Positions 1 to 11,038 of a stretch of 64,000 nt of DNA are shown piece by piece. Made by a program: the position numbers and the translations under genes. The stretch covers positions 124,001-188,000 of the forward strand of contig NZ_JOHR01000008.1 in the NCBI RefSeq assembly GCF_000719775.1, written 5' to 3'. Every line of letters begins with the position of its first letter. Position 1 is the stretch's first letter. The notes under the pieces are model-generated. The model was not told the DNA's origin. It made no database searches and worked only from the letters and a program-made list of their open reading frames with translations. Source of the DNA: Streptomyces sp. NRRL F-5135 (lineage in GTDB: Bacteria > Actinomycetota > Actinomycetes > Streptomycetales > Streptomycetaceae).

Positions 1-341
1 TAGCGGAAGGCGTCGGCGACACAGTCGACGTCGACGCGCCCCTCCTCCAGCGTCTTGCCGGAGTCCCGGGATTCCAGCAGCGCTATCTTCTCGCGGTTGC
101 GGACCAGCAGTTCGGCGGTCCGGCGCAGCAGCCCGGCCCGCTCCGCCACGGGGGTACGCGGCCAGGGCCCGTGGTCGAAGGCCGTACGCGCGGCGGCGAT
201 CGCGGCGTCGGCGTCCTCGGCCCCGCCCTCGGACACGACGGCCAGGACCGTGACGTCCGCGGGGTCGAGAATGTCTCGTGTGGCACCAGAGGCGGCTTTT
301 CGCCACTTTCCGTCCACGTGGATCGTCTGTTGTGCCGACAC
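1..341 (-). CDS. Aldehyde dehydrogenase, N-terminal part (runs off the window)
   Basis: The N-terminal 113 residues of an NAD(P)-dependent aldehyde dehydrogenase. The protein opens SAQQTIHVDGKWR and continues with the family's N-terminal pattern: a DP residue pair, an AxxAA helix, FDxGPWP, then ERAGLLRRTAELL and the ESxDSGKTLEE segment. The catalytic Cys and Glu lie beyond the window edge. I chose the GTG at 339-341 because it gives the usual short leader before the HVDGKW strand and has an AAGG about 12 bases upstream. Betaine aldehyde dehydrogenase-like enzymes in Streptomyces start very similarly, but substrate cannot be fixed from this fragment. Confidence 0.8.
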   Translation of the reverse strand, partial: MSAQQTIHVDGKWRKAASGATRDILDPADVTVLAVVSEGGAEDADAAIAAARTAFDHGPWPRTPVAERAGLLRRTAELLVRNREKIALLESRDSGKTLEEGRVDVDCVADAFR

Positions 342-526
342 GTCGCGTCTTTGCCTTCCATTCCGGAACGTTGCTCACCAGCACTGACTGGCGATTGCGG
401 CGCCTGCCCCGGAGGGGAGGAAGCATGCGCTTCCGGTGGCCGAAAGTGCTGGGGGTCACGCGCAACTGGTACAGAACGGGCACGGCGGCCCGCCGCCGGA
501 CGGCGCCGAGCGTGTGACGGAGTGCG

Positions 527-606
527 CGTGGCGGAGTGCGTGGCGGAGTGCGTGGCGGAGTGCGTGGCGGAGTGCGTGGCGGAGTGCGTGGCGGAGTGCG
601 TGGCGG
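527..606. repeat. 12-bp tandem repeat array
   Basis: Six perfect head-to-tail copies of CGTGGCGGAGTG (527-598) plus an 8-base partial copy; a degenerate copy precedes it from about 511. It sits in the gap between the aldehyde dehydrogenase start and the mdh terminator, with no convincing gene across it. The reading frames it creates in both directions are repeat artefacts. Confidence 0.95.
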
Positions 607-740
607 GTACGCGCGGGGCGCTTCCCGAGCGTCGACGGACGCGTACCGGGCACTCCCCGACGCACGAAAAGGCGCCGGGCATACGAAAAGCCCCGGCCGG
701 CCGCTTCACGCGGCGAGCCGGGGCCCTGGCCCTCGTGCGG

Positions 741-768
741 GGTCGCTCCCGGTCGGCCCGGAGCGACC
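741..768 (-). terminator. Hairpin downstream of mdh
   Basis: Perfect 9-bp inverted repeat GGTCGCTCC / GGAGCGACC with a 10-base loop, starting about 30 bases after the mdh stop. A second GC hairpin (690-724) follows. There is no T-run, as is usual for Streptomyces terminators. Confidence 0.6.
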
Positions 769-797
769 GGGAGTGATCCGTACCGACCGAAACCGAC

Positions 798-2168
<1,371 letters not shown>

Positions 2169-3314
2169 TCACGGCGTCGTCGTGCACCCCGTCTGTCCCG
2201 CGGCCAGCGTCGCGCACGCCTTGGCCGCCGCCGCGTCCGGGACCGCGAGCATCGGGGTGTACGCGTCGTTGGTCGTTTCGACCGAGCCCGTCTGCGCCTT
2301 CCCGGCCCCCTCCTCCTGAGCGTCGCCCTGAGTGATCCGGACCTCGTCACCGGCCACGGCCTGGGTGATCCGGGCCCATGCCGCCCCGCAGGTCTCGCTG
2401 TAACGGACCTCGATCAGGGCCGTACCGACCGTGGCGTTGCTGGTGGTCTGCGCGTACTCACCGCCGCAGCCCATCTCCTCCGGGTCCTTGCCCGTGCAGT
2501 CCTCGCCGGAACACAGCACCCCGGCCGGCAGCGACGGCGCGCTCTTGGACGGCGACGGCGGGGGCGAGGACTCCTCGGCCACCGTCGACTTGCCGCTGTC
2601 CCCGCCGATGTCGGTCAGCAGCACCGCGGCCGCGACCAGCAGCAGCGCGCCGACGATGCCGGCCACGAAGACCGCCGCCTTGGGGCGCCCGCGCCGCGAG
2701 CCGGCGGGAGCGGCGCCCGGGGCTCCGGCCGCGTGACCGGGCGCATGCCCCGGCGGAGTCGCTTGTACCGGTACGGACGGCGGCCGCGCCTGCCACGACG
2801 ACGTGCCGGCCACCCCGGTCGCCCCCGCCGGCTCCCCCGCACCCGCCGCACCCGGTTCCGTACGCTCCCCGCGTCCCGTCCCGTCCTTCGGCTCCGTCCG
2901 CGTGCCCGGGCCCCTCGCGCCGGCACCCCGGCGGTGGCGCGCGCCGGGGTCCTCGCCGACCCCCGACGACTCACCGGCCTCCCCCAGCGCCGCCCGCGCC
3001 TGGGATATGCGTATCGCTTCCATCGTCATGTCGTGGCGCATCTCGGCCCGGCTCCAGGCACGCTCCGCGAGCTCCCACATCGTCGTCAGATGGACCGGCT
3101 GGGTGCCGGTCACCTCCGCCAGCGCGACGATCGCGCCCTTGGGCGCGAGCAGCCTGCCGTTCAGGTAACGCTCCCAGGACGTCTTGCTGTAGCCGGTCCG
3201 GTCCGCCACCGCCGCGATGCTCAGACCGCTGCGGTCCACCAGCCCGCGCAGCTGGCCGGTGAACTCCTTGATCTCCGGATCGATCCCGTCCGGTAGCGCC
3301 TTCCAACGAGGCAT
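2169..3314 (-). CDS. Membrane-anchored HTH regulator with DUF2690 domain (1)
   Basis: 381 residues. Residues about 15-60 form an XRE-type HTH (LRGLVDRSGLSIAAVADRTG then SKTSWERYLNG). A Pro/Ala/Gly-rich linker follows, then a single membrane segment near 209-230 and an exported C-terminal domain with the Cys-rich DUF2690 signature CSGEDCTGKDPEEMGCGG (about 268-285). The topology puts the DNA-binding domain in the cytoplasm and DUF2690 outside, suggesting an envelope signal passed to transcription; the ligand is unknown. The ATG at 3314 is preceded by GGGGGAGG. It is the first of three tandem paralogues, and lies after the terminator-like hairpin at 3591-3633, so it probably has its own promoter. 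Confidence 0.88.
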   Translation of the reverse strand: MPRWKALPDGIDPEIKEFTGQLRGLVDRSGLSIAAVADRTGYSKTSWERYLNGRLLAPKGAIVALAEVTGTQPVHLTTMWELAERAWSRAEMRHDMTMEAIRISQARAALGEAGESSGVGEDPGARHRRGAGARGPGTRTEPKDGTGRGERTEPGAAGAGEPAGATGVAGTSSWQARPPSVPVQATPPGHAPGHAAGAPGAAPAGSRRGRPKAAVFVAGIVGALLLVAAAVLLTDIGGDSGKSTVAEESSPPPSPSKSAPSLPAGVLCSGEDCTGKDPEEMGCGGEYAQTTSNATVGTALIEVRYSETCGAAWARITQAVAGDEVRITQGDAQEEGAGKAQTGSVETTNDAYTPMLAVPDAAAAKACATLAAGQTGCTTTP

Positions 3315-3733
3315 TCCGCCTCCCCCTTGTCCCCCCGCACGTGCCTGATGTGCCCCGCGCCGCGTCGCCCGGCGGCCGTTCCGCCGCCGTTCCGCAGCCC
3401 TGCCCGGCAGCGTGAACGGTCCGTGCGCTCATGCCCCTTGGAACGTACGCGCGCCGATCCCCCGGACCAGTTTCGCATCCGTCGCGCGCTGATCACACCA
3501 TGGCGGAATGGTCACTTCCGTGCCACAGGCCACAGGGAGCCCTTGAACAGGTTTGGCGTGTCCGTGACGCTTATCTCAACAGCACAGACCGACGGCGCCC
3601 GTCTTGTGCTCGGGGGAGAGGACGGGCGCCGTCATCATTCCGGTTCTGTTCTCCGGCTCCTGTTCCCCCGGCTTCTGTTCCCCGGCTCCGGTCCCCGGCT
3701 CCGGTCTCCGGCTCCGCGCGCTCGGCGGAACGG
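3315..3733. other. Intergenic region between HTH gene 1 and HTH gene 2
   Basis: 419 bases with the 3591-3633 hairpin, the leader of the DUF2690 gene ending at 2169, and from about 3640 to 3715 a run of degenerate CCGGCTCCGGTC/CCTGTTCCC repeats. A GTCCGCGCC 9-mer repeats across about 3757-3798, continuing into the 3' end of the next gene. No gene is supportable. Confidence 0.6.
3591..3633. terminator. 13-bp stem hairpin
   Basis: Perfect arms GACGGCGCCCGTC (3591-3603) and GACGGGCGCCGTC (3621-3633) with a 17-base loop, between two leftward HTH genes. It lies about 100 bases after the stop of the upstream regulator at 3734 and fits a terminator for that pair. Confidence 0.6.
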
Positions 3734-4749
<1,016 letters not shown>

Positions 4750-4753
<4 letters not shown>

Positions 4754-5598
4754 CGGCGCAACTCCCCCCAGGTGTCGGGCCCCACGATGCCGTCGGCGAC
4801 GAGCTTGCGCGCGGTCTGGAAGTCCCGTACGGCGGCTTTCGCACTCGGCCCGTAGAGCCCGTCGACGGCCCCCGGGTCGAATCCGTGCCGCCGCAGCAGG
4901 CACTGCGCCTCGACGACGTCGCGGCCACTCGCGTTCGTGTCCAGGAGCACTTCCCGGCTGACGCTGTGGCCGGCGTAGACCCCGCCGTCCTTGCGGCTGA
5001 ACTCGCAGTCGTACGTCCGGCCCGGTCCGTACGTCTGTGCGGCCGCCGCCCGGCCGTCGCCGTCCCCGCCACCGCCCGCCAGCAGGCCGCCGCCGAAGGC
5101 GAGGCCCGCGGCGACGACCGCGGCGGGGAGGGCGTACCGCACCGGGACCAGTCGCGGGGCCCGCGGGCCCTCGGGGGCGGGAGAGAGCTCCGACTCGGGC
5201 TCCGGCCCGGCGGACGCGGACTCCGGGCCGACGGGAGAGGGATCCGGCTCACCGGGGGCGGACTCCGGCCCGGCGGGAGAGGGATCCGGCTCTCCGGGCG
5301 CGGGCTGCTCACCGGAGGCGGGCGCGGGTCTCGTCTCCCGTACCTCGGCCGCCACTTCGTGCAGGACCAATAACGGGGTCGGGTCGGCCCCGCAGACCTG
5401 TGCCAGCTTCTCCACCGCCGCCAACGGCACCGGTTGTTTGCCGTTCAGATAACGCTCCCAGGAGGAGCGGCTGTACCCCGTCCTGGCCGCCAGCGCGGCC
5501 AGTCCCAGCCCCGATCGGTCCTTCAACCGTCTCAACCGGACGATCAGTTGACGTTCCCTCTCGGGCAGTTCCGACGGAAGCTCTTTCCAACGCGGCAT
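4750..5598 (-). CDS. Membrane-anchored HTH regulator with peptidoglycan-binding ectodomain; contains a TTA codon
   Basis: 282 residues. The HTH (about 15-60; LKDRSGLGLAALAARTGYSR, SSWERYLNGK) is closely similar to its two downstream paralogues, but the exported part differs. After a Pro/Glu/Ser repeat linker and a membrane segment near 148-175 comes a peptidoglycan-binding-like domain (VVEAQCLLRRHGFDP, VDGLYG, ADGIVGPDTWGELR). That domain is clearly related to the secreted protein encoded divergently at 5932-6378. The ATG at 5598 has GAGGTGG five bases upstream; a GTG two codons earlier is possible. Codon 76 (5371-5373) is TTA, which in Streptomyces requires the bldA tRNA, so translation may be developmentally gated. 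Confidence 0.88.
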
Positions 5599-5931
5599 GT
5601 CCACCTCATGCGTGCTCTGGACCCCTCCGGGGGCTCCACGCCCTCATCCTCCCCCGGGACGACAAGCGCCCAACTCAGGGTTGCGGGCCCGTCCGGGGCC
5701 CCGTTCACTTCCGGACAGTTCGCCACCCGGCCACGACCGTCCCGGCCCGTCCCACGACGTCCCATGGGACATGGCATCTCCCCAGGTCCGGACCCTCTAC
5801 GTCCCACGGAAGCCCAGTTCCACCGGTTTGTATGGCGCTGCCCCGATCTGGCGCGGAACAGTCTGTGGTGCACACCGGGCGGCGCGGATCCACCCCGCGC
5901 CGCCCTCCTGACCCAGGGGGAGGAAGGCACC
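5599..5931. other. Divergent intergenic region
   Basis: 333 bases between the leftward regulator (start 5598) and the rightward secreted protein (start 5932). It contains the GTCCCATGGGAC palindrome and must contain both promoters, but I cannot pick convincing -35/-10 pairs. Confidence 0.6.
5759..5770. promoter_or_regulatory. GTCCCATGGGAC palindrome
   Basis: A perfect 12-bp palindrome midway between the divergent HTH/peptidoglycan-binding regulator and the secreted protein. Half-sites GTCCCA recur at about 5750 and 5802. It is a plausible operator for the adjacent HTH regulators; no direct evidence. Confidence 0.3.
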
Positions 5932-6378
5932 ATGAACGTACGCAGGGGAGTTGCCACGGGGATGCTGTCGGCCGCGCTGGTGGCCGGCACGCCGACCCTC
6001 GCGCCGGCCGCGCACGCCGACACGGCGGGCGAGGCCGGACAGCGGCGGGTCACGCAGACGGCGGCGTACACGTGTACGGGTACGGCGTCCCAGTACAAGC
6101 GGGCGACCATGGCCGACGGCACCACGGGCTGGACCGCCGGGTTCAGCAAGACCATGACGGCCGTCCTCAACACGGGCAGCCAGGGTGCGGCCGTGGCTGA
6201 GGCGCAGTGCCTGCTGAAGGGCTACAAGTGCGACCCCGCCGGGGTCGACGGGCGCTACGGCGCGAACACGAAGGCCGCCGTCAAGCGCTACCAGTCGAAG
6301 AACGGGCTGACCGCCGACGGCATCGTCGGCAAGAACACCTGGAAGAAGCTGCGCCAGAGCTCGTACTACTGCGGCTGA
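5932..6378 (+). CDS. Secreted peptidoglycan-binding domain protein
   Basis: 148 residues. A signal peptide (MNVRRGVATGMLSAALVAG then APAAHADTAG, cleavage likely near residue 30) leads to an exported protein whose last 70 residues are a peptidoglycan-binding-like repeat: AVAEAQCLLKGYKCDP, GVDGRYGANTKAAVKRYQ, LTADGIVGKNTWKKLR. There is no catalytic domain. Cysteines in TYTCTG-like, AQCLL, YKCD and the final YYCG could form disulfides. A strong GGGGGAGGAAGG lies before the ATG. The ectodomain of the divergent regulator has the same pattern, so both may bind the same wall ligand. Confidence 0.9.
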   Translation: MNVRRGVATGMLSAALVAGTPTLAPAAHADTAGEAGQRRVTQTAAYTCTGTASQYKRATMADGTTGWTAGFSKTMTAVLNTGSQGAAVAEAQCLLKGYKCDPAGVDGRYGANTKAAVKRYQSKNGLTADGIVGKNTWKKLRQSSYYCG

Positions 6379-6409
6379 CCGGCACGGAGCGGGTCTCCTG
6401 CCCTGGCTC

Positions 6410-6525
6410 GGGGGAACGGGCGGGAGATCCACGGGGAGAACCGGGGGCGGCGAAAGAACCGGGGGAACTCCGGGGAACGGGGGAAGAGCGGGGGAACAAG
6501 AACACGGGGGAACAACGGGGGAAAC
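6410..6525. repeat. Purine-rich GGGGGAAC-type imperfect repeats
   Basis: At least seven GGGGAA blocks in about 115 bases directly after the secreted protein gene and before the terminator. The G-runs lie on the sense strand of that gene's 3' untranslated region and could fold into G-quadruplex-like structures. No open reading frame here looks real. Confidence 0.8.
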
Positions 6526-6528
6526 GCG

Positions 6529-6565
6529 GTGGGCCCGCCCTTCCTGACCAGGAGGGCGGGCCCAC
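6529..6565. terminator. Bidirectional GC-rich terminator
   Basis: Perfect 13-bp arms GTGGGCCCGCCCT and AGGGCGGGCCCAC around an 11-base interior, between the convergent secreted-protein gene and the DUF3017 gene. Confidence 0.75.
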
Positions 6566-6629
6566 CGTCACGCGCGAGCCGCCCGGCTCGGCGAGACGTC
6601 CTCAGCGGCCGGTCCTCAGCGGCCGGTCA

Positions 6630-7394
6630 TCACGGCACCGTCGAATGAACTATGTCGTTCAGGAACGGGATCTCCAGCCACGGCTTGGGCTGCGTCATCA
6701 GCGACAGCAGCACGATCGCGACGCCCAGCAGACCGTACGTCAGCATGTCGGTGAAGCGTGACCGTACGGCCAGCATGCCCACGGAGGGCAGCACGCGGCG
6801 GAGAACCGCACCGCCGATGAGCGCCACTCCGACCAGGATCGTGCCGACGCGGAACGCCTCGGCGAACGGCAGGGTGACCGTCAGCAGCCCGAGCCCGGTC
6901 GTCCCGAGCACGCTGATCAGCGGCCACTGCCGGGCCGGCGCCGGAGCGGCCCCGGAGGCGGCCCGGCCGCCGCCCTCCGGACGCGCGGTGTCCCGGGTGA
7001 GCGAGAACCGCCTGGCGCGCTTGGTCTGTCCCGGCGCGACCGGTCGCGCCGCGCCGTCCCCGGCGCCGGTCCCGGTCCCAGACCCGGGCCCTGGCCCTGG
7101 CCCTGGCCCTGTGCCGGTGTCAGCACCGGCGTCAGCGTCGGTACCGGCCTGCGCGCCGGCCTCGGGAGCCCCCGCGGACATCGCCCCGCCGCCGTCGGTG
7201 GACCCGCCCTCGGCGGACCCGCCCTCAGCGGACCCGTCGCCGGGCGCGTCCCCGGCGGCCCCCGTACGGCCCTCGGCCCCGCCGCCCCGCGCGGTGTCCT
7301 CCGTGTCGTCCGACGTGACGGCCTCACCGGTCGCGGCGGATCCGGCCGCCGTCCCCGAGCCGGTCACGTCCCCCGCGCTCGTACCAGCACCCAC
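6630..7394 (-). CDS. DUF3017 membrane protein
   Basis: 254 residues. The first 140 or so are a low-complexity Gly/Ala/Asp/Pro tract including (GP)n, coded by a GGCCCT repeat at about 7091-7112 and a 15-bp repeat near 7200-7235. The conserved part is C-terminal: RQWPLISVLGTTGLGLLTV, then FRVGTILVGVALIGGAVLR and FTDMLTYGLLGVAIVLLSLM, three membrane segments typical of DUF3017, commonly encoded next to folD in actinobacteria. I prefer the GTG at 7394 because AAAGGGG lies six bases upstream; an ATG at 7412 is the alternative. It follows folD by about 46 bases and is probably cotranscribed. Function unknown. Confidence 0.85.
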   Translation of the reverse strand: MGAGTSAGDVTGSGTAAGSAATGEAVTSDDTEDTARGGGAEGRTGAAGDAPGDGSAEGGSAEGGSTDGGGAMSAGAPEAGAQAGTDADAGADTGTGPGPGPGPGSGTGTGAGDGAARPVAPGQTKRARRFSLTRDTARPEGGGRAASGAAPAPARQWPLISVLGTTGLGLLTVTLPFAEAFRVGTILVGVALIGGAVLRRVLPSVGMLAVRSRFTDMLTYGLLGVAIVLLSLMTQPKPWLEIPFLNDIVHSTVP

Positions 7395-7440
7395 AGGTGC
7401 CCCTTTCAGCATCGTGTCCGTACCGCGTCCGCCCGCCGGC

Positions 7441-8304
7441 TCAGCCCGCGTCGGCCGCGGCGCGCTCGGCCGCCTCGACCACGTTGACCAGCAACTGCGC
7501 CCGGGTCATCGGGCCGACCCCGCCCGGGTTCGGTGAGATCCAGCCCGCCACCTCGGCGACGCCGGGGTGGACGTCTCCGACGATCTTGCCGTTCTCGTCC
7601 CGGCTCACCCCGACGTCCAGGACCGCCGCGCCCGGCTTCACGTCCTCGGGCTTGATGATGTGCGGCACCCCGGCGGCGGCCACGACGATGTCCGCCTGCT
7701 TGAGCTGCGCCGACAGGTCACGCGTGCCGGTGTGGCACTGCGTGACCGTCGCGTTCTCGGACTTGCGGGTCAGCAGCAGCGGGATCGACCGGCCGACGGT
7801 GATACCGCGCCCCACGACCACCACGTGCGCCCCGTTGATCTCGACGCCGTGGTGGCGGAGGAGCTGGATGATGCCGTACGGGGTACAGGGCAGCGGCCCG
7901 GTCTCGTTCAGCACCAGCCGGCCCAGGCTCATCGGGTGCAGCCCGTCCGCGTCCTTGGCCGGGTCCATCAGCTCCAGCACCCGGTTGGTGTCGATGCCCT
8001 TGGGCAGCGGGAGCTGCACGATGTAGCCCGTGCACTCCGGGTTCGCGTTCAGCTCGGCGACGACCGCCTCGATCTCCTCCTGGGTCGCGGTGTCGGGCAG
8101 TTCGCGCTGGATCGACGCGATACCGACCTGCGCGCAGTCGCGGTGCTTGCCGTTCACGTACCAGCGGCTGCCCGGGTCGTCACCGACGAGCAGGGTCCCG
8201 AGGCCGGGCGTCACGCCCCGCTCCTTGAGCGCCGCCACACGGGCGGTCAGATCGGACTTGATCGCGGCTGCGGTGGCCTTGCCATCGAGAATCTGGGCGG
8301 TCAT
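7441..8304 (-). CDS. folD: Bifunctional methylenetetrahydrofolate dehydrogenase / cyclohydrolase
   Basis: 287 residues, full length for FolD. It interconverts 5,10-methylene- and 10-formyl-tetrahydrofolate with NADP, supplying the formyl donor used by PurH and PurN nearby. Landmarks: the [19 protein letters not shown] start, the Y-x3-K catalytic pair in [15 protein letters not shown], the QLPLPKGID segment, the PCTPYGI loop, and the cofactor motif [12 protein letters not shown]. The ATG at 8304 gives the usual N-terminus; the frame extends further but into unrelated sequence. DUF3017 lies directly downstream. Confidence 0.96.
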   Translation of the reverse strand: MTAQILDGKATAAAIKSDLTARVAALKERGVTPGLGTLLVGDDPGSRWYVNGKHRDCAQVGIASIQRELPDTATQEEIEAVVAELNANPECTGYIVQLPLPKGIDTNRVLELMDPAKDADGLHPMSLGRLVLNETGPLPCTPYGIIQLLRHHGVEINGAHVVVVGRGITVGRSIPLLLTRKSENATVTQCHTGTRDLSAQLKQADIVVAAAGVPHIIKPEDVKPGAAVLDVGVSRDENGKIVGDVHPGVAEVAGWISPNPGGVGPMTRAQLLVNVVEAAERAAADAG

Positions 8305-8673
8305 GGGCCCCATCCTCCCGGATGACCCCGCTCCTGTTCCAATTCGGTCCCAGTTGTGATCCGGCCACCGGCGCCGAAAAGGCGTTACCGGCCCCTGCCG
8401 ACGCACGGCGCGGGCCTGCGGACAGGGCCCGGAAATACCCCGTGAGGCCCTTGTTCACGCTGTTGTCGCCGGTCCTGGCCACGGCGCTGTCCGGGGTTTC
8501 CGCGACAGGTTGCACTTGCACAACACCCACGGATAGTGACTGGACAAAATAAAAGCCAGATAACACGATTACCGCGCAGCGCGCGGCCGGCGTCGGGGGG
8601 ACGACCGCTCCATTCGAGATGTTCCTCCACGCGGGCGGTGCCGTCCCCGCATCACCAACGGAGGAACCCCGTC
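8305..8673. other. Divergent intergenic region folD / small membrane protein
   Basis: 369 bases with the folD leader, the candidate promoter at 8510-8539, a direct repeat TTGCACTTGCAC, and the A+T-rich stretch near 8545-8572, which stands out from the local GC level. No gene is supportable. Confidence 0.6.
8510..8539 (+). promoter_or_regulatory. Candidate promoter for the gene at 8674
   Basis: TTGCAC (8510-8515) and TAGTGA (8534-8539) with an 18-base spacer, followed by an unusually A+T-rich stretch (AAAATAAAAGCCAGATAAC). It lies between divergent folD and the rightward gene; the 135-base leader would be long. Confidence 0.35.
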
Positions 8674-9303
8674 ATGAGCTTCGGCGACCCCAACAACCCG
8701 TACGGCCAGCAGGGCCAGCCGGGCCAGCAGCCCGGTTACGGCCAGCCCCAGGGGCAGTCGGGCTACGGCTACCCCGGCCAGCCGCAGCAGCAGCCGGGGT
8801 ACGGCTATCCGCAGGCCCCGCCGGTCCAGCAGCCGTACGGCTCGGGCTACCCGGGCATGCCCGGCGGCCCGACGGAGATGCCGGGCGGGGTCAAGACGGC
8901 CCGGGTGCTGCTCCACATCCTGGGCGGCCTCCAGGTACTCGGCGCCATCATCGTGTTCGTCGGCAGCGCGTGGATCGGCCAGCAGCTGTCCGACAGCGGC
9001 TCCGTCTACGACAGCGACACCCAGGACGCCGCGAACTTCGGCACGGGCGTCCTCATCGTCACCGGTGTCCTCATCCTGGCCTTCGGGCTGTGGGCGATCG
9101 TCACCGCCGCGAAGTTCGGCACGGGAGGCGGCGGCATCCGGATCTCCGCGATCATCTACGGTTCGCTCGTGACGCTGTCCAGCGTCATCAGCCTGCTGAC
9201 GCTGAACATCTTCGCCCTGATCAGCCTGGCCCTGGGCATCATGATCATCGTCTTCTGCGCGAACAAGGACGGCGCCGCCTGGTTCCAGCGCCCGCGCCAC
9301 TGA
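8674..9303 (+). CDS. Small membrane protein with Gly/Pro/Gln/Tyr-rich N-terminus
   Basis: 209 residues. Residues 1-70 are a repetitive GYGQP / GYPG tail, cytoplasmic by charge; four membrane segments follow (about 76-100, 125-148, 157-180, 182-202). The body is typical of actinobacterial small integral membrane proteins of unknown role (DUF4064-like layout). The ATG at 8674 is chosen because ACGGAGGAA lies just upstream and the earlier in-frame part is not protein-like. A perfect bidirectional terminator follows. Confidence 0.85.
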   Translation: MSFGDPNNPYGQQGQPGQQPGYGQPQGQSGYGYPGQPQQQPGYGYPQAPPVQQPYGSGYPGMPGGPTEMPGGVKTARVLLHILGGLQVLGAIIVFVGSAWIGQQLSDSGSVYDSDTQDAANFGTGVLIVTGVLILAFGLWAIVTAAKFGTGGGGIRISAIIYGSLVTLSSVISLLTLNIFALISLALGIMIIVFCANKDGAAWFQRPRH

Positions 9304-9337
9304 CGCCGACACGGTCGGCGGCCGTGACGACGAGGAC

Positions 9338-9380
9338 GAAGGCCGCGCCCCTCACCATGAAGGAGAGGGGCGCGGCCTTC
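9338..9380. terminator. Bidirectional 16-bp stem terminator
   Basis: Perfect arms GAAGGCCGCGCCCCTC (9338-9353) and GAGGGGCGCGGCCTTC (9365-9380), between the convergent membrane-protein gene and purH. Confidence 0.85.
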
Positions 9381-9393
9381 CGCTCGTGCACGA

Positions 9394-9450
9394 GCCCGGT
9401 CGTACGCGGGCCCGGTCGTACGCGGGCCCGGTCGTACGCGGGCCCGGTCG
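9394..9450. repeat. 16-bp tandem repeat after purH
   Basis: Three perfect copies of GCCCGGTCGTACGCGG (9394-9441) plus a partial copy ending two bases before the purH stop codon. The 16-base unit would break a reading frame, in keeping with its intergenic position. Confidence 0.95.
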
Positions 9451-9451
9451 C

Positions 9452-11038
9452 TCAGTGGAAGAAGTGGCGCGTCCCGGTGAAGTACATCGTCACGCCGGCC
9501 TTGCCCGCCGCCTCGACCACCTGCTCGTCACGGACCGAACCGCCCGGCTGGACCACCGCCCTGACGCCCGCCGCCGTCAGGATCTCCAGGCCGTCGGGGA
9601 ACGGGAAGAACGCGTCGGACGCCGCGTAGGCACCGCGCGCCCGCTCCTCGCCCGCCCGCTCCACCGCGAGCTTCGCCGAGTCGACCCGGTTGACCTGGCC
9701 CATCCCGACGCCGACGGACGCGCCGTCCTTGGCCAGCAGGATCGCGTTCGACTTCACCGCGCGGCACGCGCGCCAGGCGAAGGCCAGCTCGGCCAGCTCG
9801 GCCCCGGACAGCGCCTCGCCCGTCGCGAGCGTCCAGTTCGCCGGGTCGTCACCGTCGGCCTGGAGGCGGTCGGTCACCTGGAGCAGCGCGCCGCCGTCGA
9901 TCGGCTTGACCTCCACCGGGGCCGAGGGCGCCTCCGGGCAGCGCAGCACCCGGATGTTCTTCTTCCGGGCCAGCACCTCCACCGCGCCGTCCTCGTAGTC
10001 CGGGGCGACGATGACCTCGGTGAAGATCTCGGCGACCTGCTCGGCCATCGCCACGGACACCGGACGGTTGACCGCGATCACGCCGCCGAACGCGGAGAGC
10101 GGGTCGCAGGCGTGCGCCTTGCGGTGCGCCTCGGCGACATCGGCGCCGACCGCGATACCGCACGGGTTGGCGTGCTTGATGATCGCGACACAGGGCTCGG
10201 CGTGGTCGTACGCGGCACGGCGCGCGGCGTCCGTGTCCGTGTAGTTGTTGTACGACATCTCCTTGCCGTGCAGCTGCTCGGCCTCGGCGAGGCCGCCGCG
10301 GGCGGCGGTGTAGAGCGCGGCGGGCTGGTGCGGGTTCTCGCCGTACCGCAGGACGTTCTTCCTGGAGTACGTCGAGCCCAGGAACTCCGGGAGACCTCCC
10401 GCGGCGGAGCCGCTGTCGGACTCCGTGTCGGCCGCCGCGTAGGCATCCGCGAACCACGACGCCACCGCCACGTCGTACGCGGCCGTGTGCCGGAACGCCT
10501 CGCCCGCCAGCCGCTTGCGCGTCGGCAGGTCGAAGCCCCCGTCCCGTACCGCGCCGAGGACGTCCGCGTACCGCTCCGGGCTGGTGACGACCGCGACCGA
10601 GGGGTGGTTCTTGGCGGCGGCGCGGACCATGGACGGGCCGCCGATGTCGATCTGCTCGACGCACTCGTCCGGGGTGGCTCCGGAGGCGACCGTCTCGCGG
10701 AACGGGTAGAGGTTCACCACGACCAGGTCGAACGGCTCGATGTCCAGCTCGGCCAGCTGCTCGCGGTGCGCGTCGAGCCGCAGGTCGGCGAGGATGCCCG
10801 CGTGGACGCGCGGGTGCAGCGTCTTGACGCGGCCGTCCAGGCACTCGGGGAAGCCGGTCAGCTCCTCGACCTTGGTGACGGGGATCCCGGCGGCGGCGAT
10901 CCGCGCGGCGGTGGAGCCGGTCGAGACGAGGGTGACGCCCGCCTCGTGCAGCCCGCCGGCGAGCTCTTCGAGACCCGTCTTGTCATAGACGCTGACAAGT
11001 GCGCGCCTGATGGGGCGCTTCGTACCTTCGGCGGTCAC
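9452..11038 (-). CDS. purH: Bifunctional AICAR formyltransferase / IMP cyclohydrolase
   Basis: 528 residues, normal length. It catalyses the last two steps of IMP synthesis, using 10-formyl-tetrahydrofolate. The N-terminal IMP cyclohydrolase (MGS-like) domain shows [36 protein letters not shown] and VVNLYPF. The formyltransferase domain shows [21 protein letters not shown] with the catalytic Lys-His pair, [10 protein letters not shown], and the C-terminal [11 protein letters not shown] with HFFH end. GTG at 11036-11038 overlaps the purN TGA as GTGA, so purN and purH are translationally coupled. Confidence 0.97.
   Translation of the reverse strand: MTAEGTKRPIRRALVSVYDKTGLEELAGGLHEAGVTLVSTGSTAARIAAAGIPVTKVEELTGFPECLDGRVKTLHPRVHAGILADLRLDAHREQLAELDIEPFDLVVVNLYPFRETVASGATPDECVEQIDIGGPSMVRAAAKNHPSVAVVTSPERYADVLGAVRDGGFDLPTRKRLAGEAFRHTAAYDVAVASWFADAYAAADTESDSGSAAGGLPEFLGSTYSRKNVLRYGENPHQPAALYTAARGGLAEAEQLHGKEMSYNNYTDTDAARRAAYDHAEPCVAIIKHANPCGIAVGADVAEAHRKAHACDPLSAFGGVIAVNRPVSVAMAEQVAEIFTEVIVAPDYEDGAVEVLARKKNIRVLRCPEAPSAPVEVKPIDGGALLQVTDRLQADGDDPANWTLATGEALSGAELAELAFAWRACRAVKSNAILLAKDGASVGVGMGQVNRVDSAKLAVERAGEERARGAYAASDAFFPFPDGLEILTAAGVRAVVQPGGSVRDEQVVEAAGKAGVTMYFTGTRHFFH

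Larger units (their letters stand above)
342..797. other. Intergenic region with repeats and hairpins
   Basis: 456 bases without a supportable gene. It holds the upstream region of the leftward aldehyde dehydrogenase, the 12-bp repeat array, a GC hairpin at 690-724 (8-bp arms GCCCCGGC / GCCGGGGC) and the mdh terminator at 741-768. I see no clear promoter. Confidence 0.7.

Noticed and set aside
527..606. CRISPR array or spacer-like repeats
   Set aside because: The repeat is continuous with no spacers and the unit is only 12 bases.
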